Positions 30,256 through 40,794 of a stretch of DNA of 64,000 nucleotides are shown one piece after another; positions within the stretch are counted from its first letter, which is position 1; every line of letters starts with the position of its first letter. The DNA comes from Symsagittifera roscoffensis (taxonomy: Eukaryota > Xenacoelomorpha > Acoela > Convolutidae). The notes below the pieces were generated by a model. That model had not been told where the DNA came from. It ran no database searches and worked only from the letters and a program-made list of their open reading frames with translations. The stretch covers positions 47,790,001 to 47,854,000 of the forward strand of contig NC_087067.1 of the NCBI RefSeq assembly GCF_963678635.1. The letters run 5' to 3'. The position numbers were made by a program, and so were the translations under genes.

Positions 30256-30665
30256 TGGAACCTGATCTAAACTATATTTTATGATTGGATAAATTAAATG
30301 TTTTACCAATGTAAAGTATTTAATATTAACCAATCACGATCCATCTAACTAACAACCCACTTATTTGTAAGTGCTGAAGTTACTTGTAATTTCAGCACCA
30401 GAGAGATTTGAATTTAACTTAGAAATTAGTTGGACTCTCCCGAGCACTTCAGCAGCCGCAATAAACCAGTATACCCTAGATCTATTGAGCCTAGCAGAGA
30501 CTAGTTAAACAACCTGAGACTAGATAGTAAAAGAGTAAGATTAGGATCGGTATTAGACTAAGAAGTTGCACGAATCTATCCGGCCGAAAATAAGATAGCG
30601 TGACGAGCAGACGGTGTACCCTATCCGAAATTACTCTATGAGTTATACACTCCAGTCTTAACTCA
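30256..30665 (+). repeat. 3' LTR, copy 1
   Basis: 410 bp, one visible difference from the 5' LTR. Followed by the TATA target duplication at 30666-30669. Confidence 0.95.
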
Positions 30666-30911
30666 TATAATTCGATCGTGTTATTGACATCGTGCGCAAA
30701 TGTTCAAATACCGGTTCTACCGGAATTTTTGTTTTTCATTTTTTGACACTGATATAATGCCTAGAGGATATTCATCAAATTGGATGTTTGTTGCGATCAA
30801 AGAAAAAAAAATTTCGAGGTGTTTTGTTTGGTCCAAAGTTCACTTTAGATCAAACTAGATGAAAACAGCGTAGCGAACAAATACACAGCGCGGCTTTTTT
30901 TTGCGGCGGCC

Positions 30912-30998
30912 GAAAATGGCCACGTTTTTCTACAACTTTTATCTCGTAAAAATTTAAATTTTACGTAGAAAAAGTTGTGGAAAAACGTGGCCATTTTC
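30912..30998. repeat. Long near-perfect palindrome
   Basis: Arms of about 40 bp (GAAAATGGCCACGTTTTTC... and its complement ending GTGGCCATTTTC) surround an ATTTAA centre. It lies in the F-box gene's first intron, 250 bp after the retroelement. Confidence 0.8.
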
Positions 30999-32446
30999 AA
31001 TTGGTTTCAAAGTTGGTTTTCAAGTGTAAGTTAGTTTCAAAAACAGACAAACAGATTGCTGATTTTATGTTTTTTTTCTAAATTATGAGAAGTTATTTAT
31101 TACTTTGACAATTCACAATAAAAAGAATTCCAGAGTTTTGATTTTTTGAACTACTTTTTTAAGCAGCGTTGTTTCATAAAAAAGTTGTTTCATGAAATAA
31201 TGATACCTGATTATTGCTGAAAATTTTATCTATGAAAAACACTGATCATTGCTAAGATTTTCATAAAAAATGTCCTTGTCTCTGATCCAGCGATAGTTAT
31301 CAATGACATGCCAACCCCGATAATCAAAGATTTTTAAAGAACCTAAAACATTAGGGCTAGCGTTCTTTCGTTTTTTACATATTTGAAATTGTATGACTTC
31401 CATGTTTTTGGGTGTCAACCCGGCTTTTTGTGATTTAGCGGGGGAAAAAGAGGAAAAGTGAGAGTTCATTACTTCGTGGAACACGCGTATTTTATTTTTA
31501 AACAGTTTAAATTGTGCCAAAATACTGGCTTGCACCTAAAAACAGGTTTTCTGGTCAAAACCTTACAAAACAACCCAAAATCATAGTTTTTTTTCAAATT
31601 TTATTTGCAGCGCAAAAAATTTAGCAAAATTGGATTTTTTAAAATTTTTCAGGAGAACAAGGAAAACCAATTTAGTCGACCTTATAAAAATTGTCGAAAT
31701 TTTTTCTTTTTTGGAAATCTGATGATTAGAAGATCGAGAAGATCTTTCAAAGTCTGAAATTGATGAAGGACTCTTACGAGGTAATAAAAAAAATTGGCTG
31801 AAATTTTTTAAAGTGATATTGAGAAGAAGTTTGTTCCGTTCGAGGAGCATTGTACATTTACATAGGATGGTAGCAAAATAATTGGGTAGGCAGCTGAAAG
31901 CTAATAAATTTGTTTTAAAAAATGGAAACATTGATAGCTATCATTTGTTCTTTTTAAATGGTCGCCCACGACTTTTGACTGCTAGTGTCCACATCTTTGA
32001 GTCAGCTGCTGGTTAAAAAATTTTTTAAAAAGTTTGTACAACATTGCCTGACTAAGATTATGACTATTTATCCACCGGTGAAAGGACCAACAAAAGAGCT
32101 GTTGTGCCCAACTCAAGGCGAACCGCTGTTGTGCCCCTACAAGCCTTTTTTTGTTTTTTTTTGTCGGCTGGGTAATGTTGCTTCAGCCGCAAGCAACGGG
32201 CACGGATCATGTTGGGCCTCGAACATCCGACCATTCTCCACCACGATATGTTTATTTTCTCGAAAGTTATGCCCGCATTATTTATTTTCAAACGGGCGGC
32301 CAGTTGCTGACGAATAATTTAAAAAATAATAATCTTGCAGCATTTATTGTAATAATCCGCTGTTTGCCAATAATTGTCACCAACGAAATGTAACTGCTTT
32401 TGCCCACATTGCAAAGTTATATTATAAGCGTTTTGGTTGTTTTCAG
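30999..32446. other. Intronic sequence with a family E fragment
   Basis: About 31590-31715 matches, in reverse, the interior of the hAT-like element at 48171-48624 (AATTTAGCAAAATTGG and CAATTTAGTCGACC blocks). Short open frames at 31230-32393 on either strand are not supported as genes. Confidence 0.5.
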
Positions 32447-32506
32447 GTGTGAACTACGTCACAACGAGTGTCTGAAAACTCTGCCAATGTCGATCATTAC
32501 AAGCAC
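32447..32506 (+). CDS. F-box protein gene, exon 2
   Basis: A 60-nt exon between GGTTGTTTTCAG and GTAAGC. It completes the phase-2 codon of exon 1, encodes CELRHNECLKTLPMSIITS in an open frame and again leaves phase 2. The frame is open only in the phase required by both neighbours. Confidence 0.65.
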
Positions 32507-32610
32507 GTAAGCAAGAAGAATTGATCGTTTTGACATCTTGGTATCCCCTGCATTTATCTGGTTCAATAGTTTATTGCCGGTAGTTCTAAATCAAAGTATT
32601 TTGTTACAAA

Positions 32611-32754
32611 ATGTTTGAGACAACCCTTAGAAAGTTATTAAAATTGTCTGATGACTCTATGGATGATTTTTGGCAGAGATATGACCCGGGTTACGTAGGA
32701 CCTGAACAAACTGCTAATTTTTCGAAGATATTGATCAAAAAATTGATCACTTAA
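32611..32754 (+). other. 47-codon open frame in intron 2 of the F-box gene
   Basis: From ATG 32611 (MFETTLRKLLKLSDDSMDD) to a TAA. The composition looks protein-like, and an acceptor at 32630 would be in phase with exon 2, but no donor in the phase needed by exon 3 is visible. It could be an alternative terminal exon. Confidence 0.3.
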
Positions 32755-32868
32755 GTAACTTATCGTCTAAGAAAAAACCTATTTGACCAACTTGTCCATT
32801 TCATTTTAAAAAAAATCCAACACAATGGACCAAAAAGTATTTAATTAATCTTTTTTTATAAGTTTTAG

Positions 32869-33574
32869 GGTCACTGATAATTTATTGCCTTGTGGAACAG
32901 TTCTCTGTTTCGATTCAAATTCAGACCAAGGTCTGCTTTGCTGCTATACCAGCGAAAAAACCCTCCTCATGCTTAAAAGAACCATCTCCATTTCGCCAAG
33001 TTATGAAGTGATAGCTCAAAACGAGTCGTTCACTTCGGCGCCAATCAAATCGATCCAAATCGGTGACTTCGGATTTACCATTGTGGTGGACGTGTTTGGA
33101 ATAATGTTCAAGCTTTGTTCCGAGACCCTTCGGAAAATAAGAGTAATTGATCACCGCGGTTTGAGATGCTTGTCTCCTGCCTATGGACTTTTCCCATTTT
33201 CCACGAAGTTTGCTATAATGTCTCGTGATCTGGTTTTGTTCACATGTGACGAAACTAACTCGTTTGGATTGTGGAATTTGCAAACTGGAGACGTAAAAAC
33301 GTTTCCTGGGCATATTTTATACAACGAAAAAACTGTTCGCATATTTCCGTTAGGGAGATATTTTTTATTAGTGAGTCAAGATAGCTGCTTTAATGTGATT
33401 GCCAATTTGTACATCCTGAATGACCTGGGAATTGTCCAGTTAGTTGACACCATAGGGTTCATAACAGGTCAAGTCAAATGCCAACTCAAAGATGTTGAAC
33501 TCAAAATTGAACAGAATTCTCGAAATGATGAGAACAGGAGAAAGAGACCAATTAAATTTGCATTGCAAATTTGA
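32869..33574 (+). CDS. F-box protein gene, exon 3 (beta-rich C-terminal region)
   Basis: The acceptor AGTTTTAG gives one base that completes the exon 2 codon. The frame then runs open for 234 codons to TGA 33572-33574, with AATAAA at 33580. It reads VTDNLLPCGTVLCFDSNSDQ at the start, and later SFGLWNLQTGDVKTFPGHIL, which looks like one blade of a WD-type propeller; the rest has alternating hydrophobic strands. F-box plus propeller is a common substrate-receptor layout (established), but only one WD-like blade is recognisable here. The C-terminus is basic (NRRKRPIKF). Confidence 0.7.
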
Positions 33575-33631
33575 ATGTAAATAAAGTAAGTTTATAAATG
33601 AAATAAATCAAAATTGTATCTCATTAATATA

Positions 33632-34152
33632 CAGTGCTGATTTAAATTAACCGGACAAAACGAGCTAAATTTGAAATTTAAAACGCGTTTTTCTCAAATT
33701 GGGTTAAGATTAGACAAAAAGTGAAGAGGACAAAAGTTGCCAGGAATTTTATCAAAATTAATATGGTGCAATTTTCTCTTCGAAATTCTCAACCAAAAGT
33801 TTAACCCAAAAATGGGTAATTTTGGCCTTTTTCAATTAATCGGAGAATATACCCTTCTTAAAGTTTGTACGGCTACGTAAGGAGCTCACTTTGATATAAT
33901 TATGTCTGTGATCGACTGAGTGTTTTTTGGCGTAATTTTTGATTAACTAAGAAAAGCCAAAATGACCCACTTTTGTGGTAAAATTTTTGGCCCGAATTTT
34001 GCGAAACGAATTACATCATATTAATTCTTCTAAAGTTTTAAGCAAGTTTTGTCTTCATAAATTTTCACCTAAATTCAACCCAATTTGAGAAAAACGCGTT
34101 TTAAATTTCAAGTTTAACGCGTTTTGTCTCCGATTAATTTAAATCAGCACTG
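33632..34152. mobile_element. Mariner/Tc1-like MITE family D (TA target)
   Basis: 521 bp with inverted ends CAGTGCTGATTTAAATTAA and its complement, bordered by TA on both sides (33630-33631, 34153-34154). The arms continue with a GACAAAACG block and an AACGCGTTTT block. No transposase. It lies 50 bp after the F-box gene's poly(A) signal. Confidence 0.87.
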
Positions 34153-34265
34153 TAGTTCATTATTGGATTATTTTTTGACAACTCTATAAAGTTATTTCAG
34201 TCTTTTAAGTTATGTTTCCTAAATGCCTCGTTTTCAAGTCAATTGCAAAATTTGTTCAAAAAAAC

Positions 34266-34972
34266 AACAAGACTGCTCGTATCAGGGCGAAGCGCTGAAT
34301 GTTCCTACTGTCTTTTAAGGTTTATGGAGCAGCAGTAATAACATAAAATAAATAATTGAACTAATAGAAAAAGAGAATTTTTCTTTTCTAAAATTTGAAA
34401 TTTTTTATGAAAATCATCCCCACACACGCCATATAAAGTACGAAAAGTTAGATTTCCTTCCTTGTACCAAATCAATTATGGCAAATAAGCTTCGTTCAAC
34501 CAATTTGGAACAATTTCTAAGACGGATTAAATCTCCGCTTACGCGTTCCCGGGATGACCGAAACTTCTTATCATACAATTTTCATACATGAAAAATTTTC
34601 TTGTCATACAATTCCATACAATTCCATACGTATAGAAAATTGTATAAAATCTCTATGATAAACTTTTTTTCCATTTATGAAAATTGTATAATAGGTGTTT
34701 TTCCATAAACCAAAAAGTTTGATTTTTACTTTCTAAATTTATTTTCTGAAAAAAATTTCGTTTGTGTTTGCAACCGAACTCAAGTGACAAAGACCGTGGT
34801 TACTCAAAGCATCAAAGGTTGGACGGTCTTTGATCAGGATAGCAATACCTTTTGAATGATATAATAAAATTCCGTCAAAAAAGGCTGGTTGAAAAGTCGA
34901 GATTTGTCTGAAGAAAAAAATACCACCCCGAGCACATATATTCCGTTACTTTCGTATCGAAAGTCGGAACAA
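34266..34972 (+). repeat. Family G repeat, first unit with a replaced centre
   Basis: The left part (34266-34546) and right part (34843-34972) match the units at 35626 and 36149. The centre has been replaced by other DNA, including an inverted repeat at about 34569-34693 (TATCATACAATTTTCATA and its complement), possibly a small MITE. Confidence 0.7.
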
Positions 34973-35625
34973 TAAGCCCGAGCCGCCGCTCAGTTTTTTT
35001 TTCTGAAAATCAGACACTCGCAGACTTCTCTCAATAACCCTTAAAGTCGATCCGATTTTTAGAAATTTTCAAGCTAAAATTTTCACCGGGAGCCTTTTGT
35101 GAATTTCGTCACGTAAAATTTTCAGAGATTATTTTAAAGATTTGATCATTTGATTTAACACTATTTTTGGAAAGCGAGTGATTTGTCAAAACAATATAAC
35201 CCAAATTTGCTGGCCATCAATTTTCCAAATAAAATTCCAGCTGAGTGATGAGTCTATAATAATCAGGCGGTAATTCATTTAGGGCATGCAGTCTGTGATA
35301 CAATCAAATCAAAGCTTTAAGTTTCAAGTTAATTTAGTCCAAAACGAACTCAAACTGGGTTTAGTAATTACATCTTACTATGCTTGTATCACTTTCAAAG
35401 TCAAAATGTAACATTTACTAACATGTGTTTAATTTTTGTCAGCGAAATAGCTGGTTATTTTGCCAACATCGCCTTCTTTCTGGTCGAAAAAAAATTCCGA
35501 CAAAGTTGAGACGACATGATTATGTTTTGACAGAAATGAAAAAAAATGGACCGTGTTTTGCACTCTCGACCTATTACTAAGTGAAATGAATTGCTTTTCA
35601 TCAGAAAGCCTTTCGACCACAAATT

Positions 35626-36690
35626 AAACAATACTTCTCGTATCAAGCGAAGCCCTGAATGTTCCGACTGCCTTTTAAGTTTTATGGAGCAGTCATAACA
35701 AAAAAAAATTAAATGAAATAAAATGAAAATTTTTTTTCTAAAATTTGAAAGTTTTTTGAAAAAAAATCATCCCCCGCACGTCATAATAACTACTAAGTGA
35801 TAAATTTTGCTCCTATTAACAAATCGATTATGGCATAAAAACTTCATTGAACCAATTTGGAACGATTTCTAAGACAGATTAAATCTCGCTTACGCGTTAA
35901 TAGCGCGAATTATATCGCGCGGTAAGTGTCACAAATTGGCCCAAATGGCAACCTTTAACCCCCACAGCTTTACAAAAAATGATAACAGGTGAATATCTTT
36001 TCACATTTAAGCTCAGGACAACAAAACCTTTCGAATGATTTTCAAAAATTCCGTCAAGAATGGCTAATTAAGAACTCGAAATTTGTCTAAAGAAAAAAAA
36101 CCCACCCGAAGCACAAATATTCCGTTACTTTCGTATCGAAAGTCGGAACAGCAAGAATGCTCCTATCAGGGCGGAAGCCCTGAGAATTTCGGTAGCCTTT
36201 TAAGTTTATGGAGCAGTAATAACATTAAAACATAAAATGAAATGAAACAAAATGAAAAAAAAATTCTAAAACTTGAATTTTTTGATAAAAATCATCCCCC
36301 CACACGCCATATAAAGTACAAAAGGACAGATTTCGCTCCTTTTAACATTTCAATTTTGGCAAATAAGCTTCTTTCAACCAATTTGGAACAATTTCTACGA
36401 CTGATTAACTCTCCGCTTACGCGTAGTAAGCGCGAAATATATCGCGTTTAATTGTCCTAAACTGTCCTCCAAAAATGGTGAAAAAAAGGCAATCTTTAAA
36501 CCCCCGTAACTTTTTCTAAAATGATCAGAGGTAAAATATCTTTTCAAAATTGAGCTCAAGACTACAATATCTTTCGAATGATAAAAAAGTTCCGTCAAAA
36601 ATGGCTAGTTAAAAAGAAATTTGTCTGAAGTAAAAAAAAACGCCCGGAGCACAAATATTCCGTTTCTTTCGTATCGAATGTCGCAAAAAT
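35626..36690 (+). repeat. Two tandem ~530-bp family G units
   Basis: 35626-36148 and 36149-36690 are head-to-tail copies. Both start at a TATCAAGCGAAGCCCTGA or TATCAGGGCGGAAGCCCTGA type stretch, pass GGAGCAGT..., CACACGCCATATAAAG and CGCTTACGCG blocks, and end at TTCCGTTACTTTCGTATCG. Confidence 0.8.
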
Positions 36691-36790
36691 TAGTTTTTAG
36701 TGGGCTGGATAGCCTGCCGAAAAAGACCTACAAATGCCATTAACGGTGTGCTTTTCTTTGAAATTGCCCGAGGCACAGAAAAATTGCTAA

Positions 36791-37038
36791 CTCATGATCT
36801 TTGTAGTGTTTGGGAAAAAAGCTCAGAAAAGCAATTGGGTTTACTTTAAAAAAAATCCCGAGACGCGGAAATACTTTTGGAAACCAGTCCCCTCGAGAAA
36901 ACCCTGCATGCGCGCCTGCACATCCTAGTAAGATTTTCTCGATAGGGTCGGTTTTCGGAGCTGTTTGAAATTTTAGGCGATCTTTCAGTATACCACATTG
37001 ACTTCGGGGCTCTTTTGAAGCACTACAAAGATCCTGAG
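36791..37038. repeat. 248-bp inverted-repeat element
   Basis: Ends CTCATGATCTTTGTAGTG and the complement of CTCAGGATCTTTGTAGTG, with TAA on both sides. The duplicate lies at 38523-38770. A PIF/Harbinger-type MITE is possible; the evidence is thin. Confidence 0.5.
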
Positions 37039-37131
37039 TAAGCAAGTTTTCTGCGCCGCGGGTGGTTTTGAAGCGCTACCCTACCTCTTAAAGACCTAAT
37101 AAATATAGAGCCGAAAGGCTGTCGAAAGTGA

Positions 37132-37506
37132 GTTATGTACGGTTGACTGTACTCATAGAGTAATTTCAGATAAGGTACACCGTCTGCTCGTCACGCTATC
37201 TTATTTTCGGCCGGATAGATTCGTGCAACTTCTTAGTCTACTACCAATCTTAATCTTACTCTTAGATCTCCTAGCCTCAATAGATCTAGTGTATACTGGT
37301 TTATGCGAGTTAGTTTCCAGGAGGAGAACAACTGTACTCTAAAATGAATTCAAATTGCTCTAGTGCTGAAACTACAAGTAGTTTCAGCACTCACAAAAAA
37401 GTGTAATTGTTAGTTATGGAACTTGATTGGTTAGTTAAAAATAATTTATAGAATTAGAGAAAAATATTTATAACCAATTATAAATTCTAGTTTAGAACTG
37501 GTTCCA
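37132..37506 (-). repeat. Duplicated copy-3 3' LTR plus junction (in unit I)
   Basis: A 375-bp LTR on the minus strand, ending GGTTCCA and followed by the complement of the candidate polypurine position. Left flank AAAG (37128-37131) equals the flank at the other end of copy 3 (45659-45662). The remainder to 37919 is element 3' UTR. Confidence 0.85.
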
Positions 37507-37937
37507 CCCATCCGGGGTTTAGAGAGTTTTTACTTTTTAAATACTTAATGTAGTGAAGGACGGGTGATGTAGTTTCTTATTGAAATTGCGAGCATTGGAG
37601 AAACGGGAATTGTGACTTTTCGTGTTTGACGGAGGGAGATCGTTATGTTCGTATCTTCTAGATGGTTCTCGGTGATTGTAGTAGTCTCTTTGTGATTGTG
37701 TCAAGACTTCTGATCGATGCAATGGTGTATCGATTTCGTTAAGTTTGGAGCGTGCATGGTGAAGTTTGACTTTTTCGGGTGAGTTTCGAAGTGACTAGGA
37801 TTTGTACGTGTAGTCAACATCGAGATGGCCATTGGTCTGGTTCAATGGTTTTCCTTTGGTGCGATGTTGGGTCCATACTCTAAATCATTTGAGGTAGTGA
37901 CTTTAGGCAGCAAATCAAAAAAATCGTTCAGAAAAAA

Positions 37938-39597
37938 AATAAGCACGAGCCGCCGCTCAGTTTTTTTTCAGAAAATCAGACACTCGCAGACTTCTCTCAG
38001 TAACCTTAAAAAGTCAATCCAATTTTTAGAAACTTTCAAGCAAGAAATTGTCACCGGGAGCCTTTTGTCGATTTCGTCACGTTAAGTTTTCATGGATTAT
38101 TTTAAAGATTCGATCATTTGGCTAAACACTATTCTTTGGAAAGCGAGTGTTTTGTCAAAACAAAATAACCCAAATTTGCTGGCCAATATTTTCTTAAACA
38201 AAATTCCAGCTGAGTAGTTGAGTCTATAATAATCAAGCGGTAATGAATTTAGGGCATACAGTCTGTGATTCAATCAAATCAAAGTTTCAAGTTTCAAGTT
38301 GATTTAGTCCAAAATGAACTCAAATTGGGGTTAGTAACTACATCCTACTATGCTTATATCACTTTCAAAGTCAAAATCTAACATTTATTAACATGTGTTT
38401 AATTTTTGTCGGCGAAATAGTTGGTTATTTTGTGGGCAGGGTAGCCTGCCCAAAAAGACCTATAAATGTCATTAACGGTGTGCTTTTCTTTAAAATTGCC
38501 CGAGGCACAGAAAAATTGATAACTCAGGATCTTTTTAGTTTTTGGAAAAAAGCTCAGAAAAGCAATTGGGTTTATTTTAAAAAAAATTCCCGAGACGCGG
38601 AAATACTTTTGGAAACCCGTTCCCTCGAGAAAACCCTGCATGCGCGCCTGCATGTCCTAGTAAAATTTTCTCGAGAGGGTCGGTTTTCCGAGCTGTTTCA
38701 ATTTTTAGGCGATCTTTCAGTATACCACATTGACTTCGGGGCTCTTTTGAAACACTACAAAGATCCTGAGTAAGCAAGTTTTCTGCGCAGCGGGCGGTTT
38801 GGAAGCGCTACCCTCCGTTCTAAAGACCTATTAAATATAGAGCGGAAAGGCCATCGAAAGATAGTTATGTACGGTTGACTGTACTCATAGGGTAATTTCA
38901 GATAAAGTACACCGTCTGCTCATTACGCTATCTTATTTTCGGCAGGATAGATTCGTGCAACTTCTTAGTCTACTACCAATCTTAATCTTACTCTTAGATC
39001 TCTGTACTCTTAAATGAATTCAAATTGCTCTGGTGCTGAAACTACAAGTAGTTTCAGCACTTACGAAAAGGTGAAACTGTTAGTTATTGATTTTGATTGG
39101 TTTGTTAACAATAATTTATAGAATTAGAGAATTATTTTTATAACCAATTATAAATTCTAGTTTAAAAGTGGTTCCACCCATCCGGTGTTTAGAGAGTTTT
39201 TACTTTTTAAATGTTTAATGTAGTGAAGGACCGGTGATGTAGTTTCTTATTGAAGTTGCGAGCATTGGAGAAAGGGGATTTGTGACTTTTTGTGTTTGAC
39301 GGAGGGGATCGTTATTTTTGCATCTTCTAGATGGTTCTCGTTGATTGGGGCAGTCTCTTTGTGATTATGTCAAGACTTCTGATCGATGCAATGGTGTATC
39401 GATTTCGTTAAGTTTGGAGCGAGGCTGCGTGCATGGTGAAGTTTGACTTTTTCGGGTGAAGCTCCAAGTGACTGGGATTTGTACGTGTAGTCAACATCGA
39501 GATGGCCATTGGTCTGGTTCAATGGTTTTCCTTTGGTGCGATGTTGGGTACGTACTCTAAATCCTTTGAGGTGGTGACTTTAGGCAGCAAATCAAAT
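37938..39597 (+). repeat. Large tandem duplication, unit II
   Basis: 1.66 kb, the copy contiguous with the body of retroelement copy 3. Minus-strand LTR at 38861-39176, shortened to about 316 bp. Confidence 0.85.
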
Positions 39598-40794
39598 AGA
39601 TTTGCCATTCCGAAGTTGGAATGTCATTGGGTTGTCATCTTCTTTGCAGCTCGTCTGTTGGGCTTTGCGAAATCTAAACATACTGCATTTATCTCTTACA
39701 AATATAAATTTTTTTGTTAATTTCAGTTTTAGTTTTGATTTGTTATTAATAGCTATCGCAAAAGCGTTTTTTTGTATTAGTTTGTTTATTTTAAAAGAGT
39801 CGCTCACTTTAAAGCAACATTTGTCAAAAGTAGAGTATGGGTCACAAAGCGTGATGTAGCACGGTGGGTTAAGCCGGCTATAGAACATGCTCAGTACGTC
39901 CCTCTGGTTGGTGAGGCCAGGAGTGGGGTATAACTTTGAGATCTCTTTGTGCAGAGTCTCTTTTTGTGTTCAACTTTTTGTTTCGTTTTAATACGTATTT
40001 TTTTTTCTCTTTTTGGTCTGGTTGGGTGCTTTTTTTAAAAAAAAGTCGATTCTTTTGGTTTGGTTTTGTCTTTCGACTTTATGTGTTTCATTCATTTGTA
40101 GTAAGACTTGAAAATGGTCTTCAAAAGAATAATTTATCCTGTTTTATTCTTGTTTTATTCTGGTTTCGGTAACGCGGGCTTTTCGTTTTTAGCCATGCTA
40201 TTAGTTTGTGGTTTTGTGACTTTTGTAAGCTGCGTTGTTTTTGTTGTTTACTTTATAATTCCTACCAACCGAGTTAAAGGAAAGTTTGAAACGTGTGAAA
40301 ACCGGTCAGAGTTGTTATCATTGAAAATTAAAACTGAAAATTCATCTTTTGAACAATTCCTACTGGGCGAGCTGTGCGATTGTTGAAAAAATTTATGTCA
40401 ACTGATTGATTTAAATTTTATAAAGGAAGCGTCTTGTAAAATGTTTTGTACTTGTATGAATTTATTTGCCTTCTTTTGAATGAATTTACTGCATTGAAAG
40501 TTCGATTTTACAGCTGTTGGGAAAATTTATTATATATTTTTACTGCCTCTTAAAAGGAAAGTTTTTGCATTGGGTTTTTTTTGCATTTACTGCTATTTGT
40601 GAGAAATTTTTCTGCTATTTTAAATTTTACTGCGATTTCTTAAAACGAGTTTTGGATTTTGTAGAAAATTTTTTTTATATGTTTTTGTCTGTTTTAGATG
40701 ATGTTATGATGAGATCTAAGCAAAAGTGAAACATTTCTAAAGAATGGTTAGTTGTTTTTCGAGTTTATTAGTGAAAATAAATAGTTGTACTTGC
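39177..40794 (-). other. Copy 3 3' UTR
   Basis: Corresponds to 28638-30255 of copy 1, including the GGCCTAACCCACC-type block near 39860-39920. Open frames on + here (39936-40172, 40108-40386, 40517-40729) are opposite-strand shadows that copy 1 does not conserve. Confidence 0.7.

Larger units (their letters stand above)
11799..30665 (+). mobile_element. Complete 18.9-kb Ty3/Gypsy-type env-carrying LTR element, copy 1
   Basis: Bounded by two 410-bp LTRs (11799-12208 and 30256-30665), TG...CA, and by a 4-bp duplication TATA (11795-11798 and 30666-30669). I see a single difference between the LTRs (T versus A in the GATAGTaTAAG segment near 12071/30528), so insertion was recent. The length is far above the usual 5-10 kb because of about nine open frames, a 1.25-kb leader and a 1.6-kb 3' UTR. 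Retroviral motifs (CCHC knuckle, DSGA protease, YLDD reverse transcriptase, RNase H, HHCC/DDE integrase) and an envelope-like gene identify it. It is now defective: stop and deletion in pol, two TGAs in ORF5. It lies in the first intron of the F-box gene, same strand. Confidence 0.93.
34971..37919 (+). repeat. Large tandem duplication, unit I
   Basis: Begins AATAAGCCCGAGCCGCCGC and ends TTTAGGCAGCAAATCAAA. It is followed after a ~20-bp junction by unit II (37938-39597), which has the same order: unique segment, 36.7-37.1-kb-type segment, minus-strand LTR, piece of element 3' UTR. Unit I carries an extra 1.2 kb (35460-36690) of family G tandem repeats. Confidence 0.85.

Noticed and set aside
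37537..37722. 61-aa minus-strand frame in the element 3' UTR
   Set aside because: Not conserved in the 3' UTR of copy 1 and without a start context or homology.
38393..38773. 126-aa + strand frame in duplication unit II
   Set aside because: The matching region of unit I has stops, and the frame overlaps an inverted-repeat element.
40108..40386. 92-aa + strand frame with a membrane segment, possible antisense gene of the element
   Set aside because: The equivalent antisense stretch of copy 1 (about 29040-29310) is not open in the same way, so there is no sign of selection.
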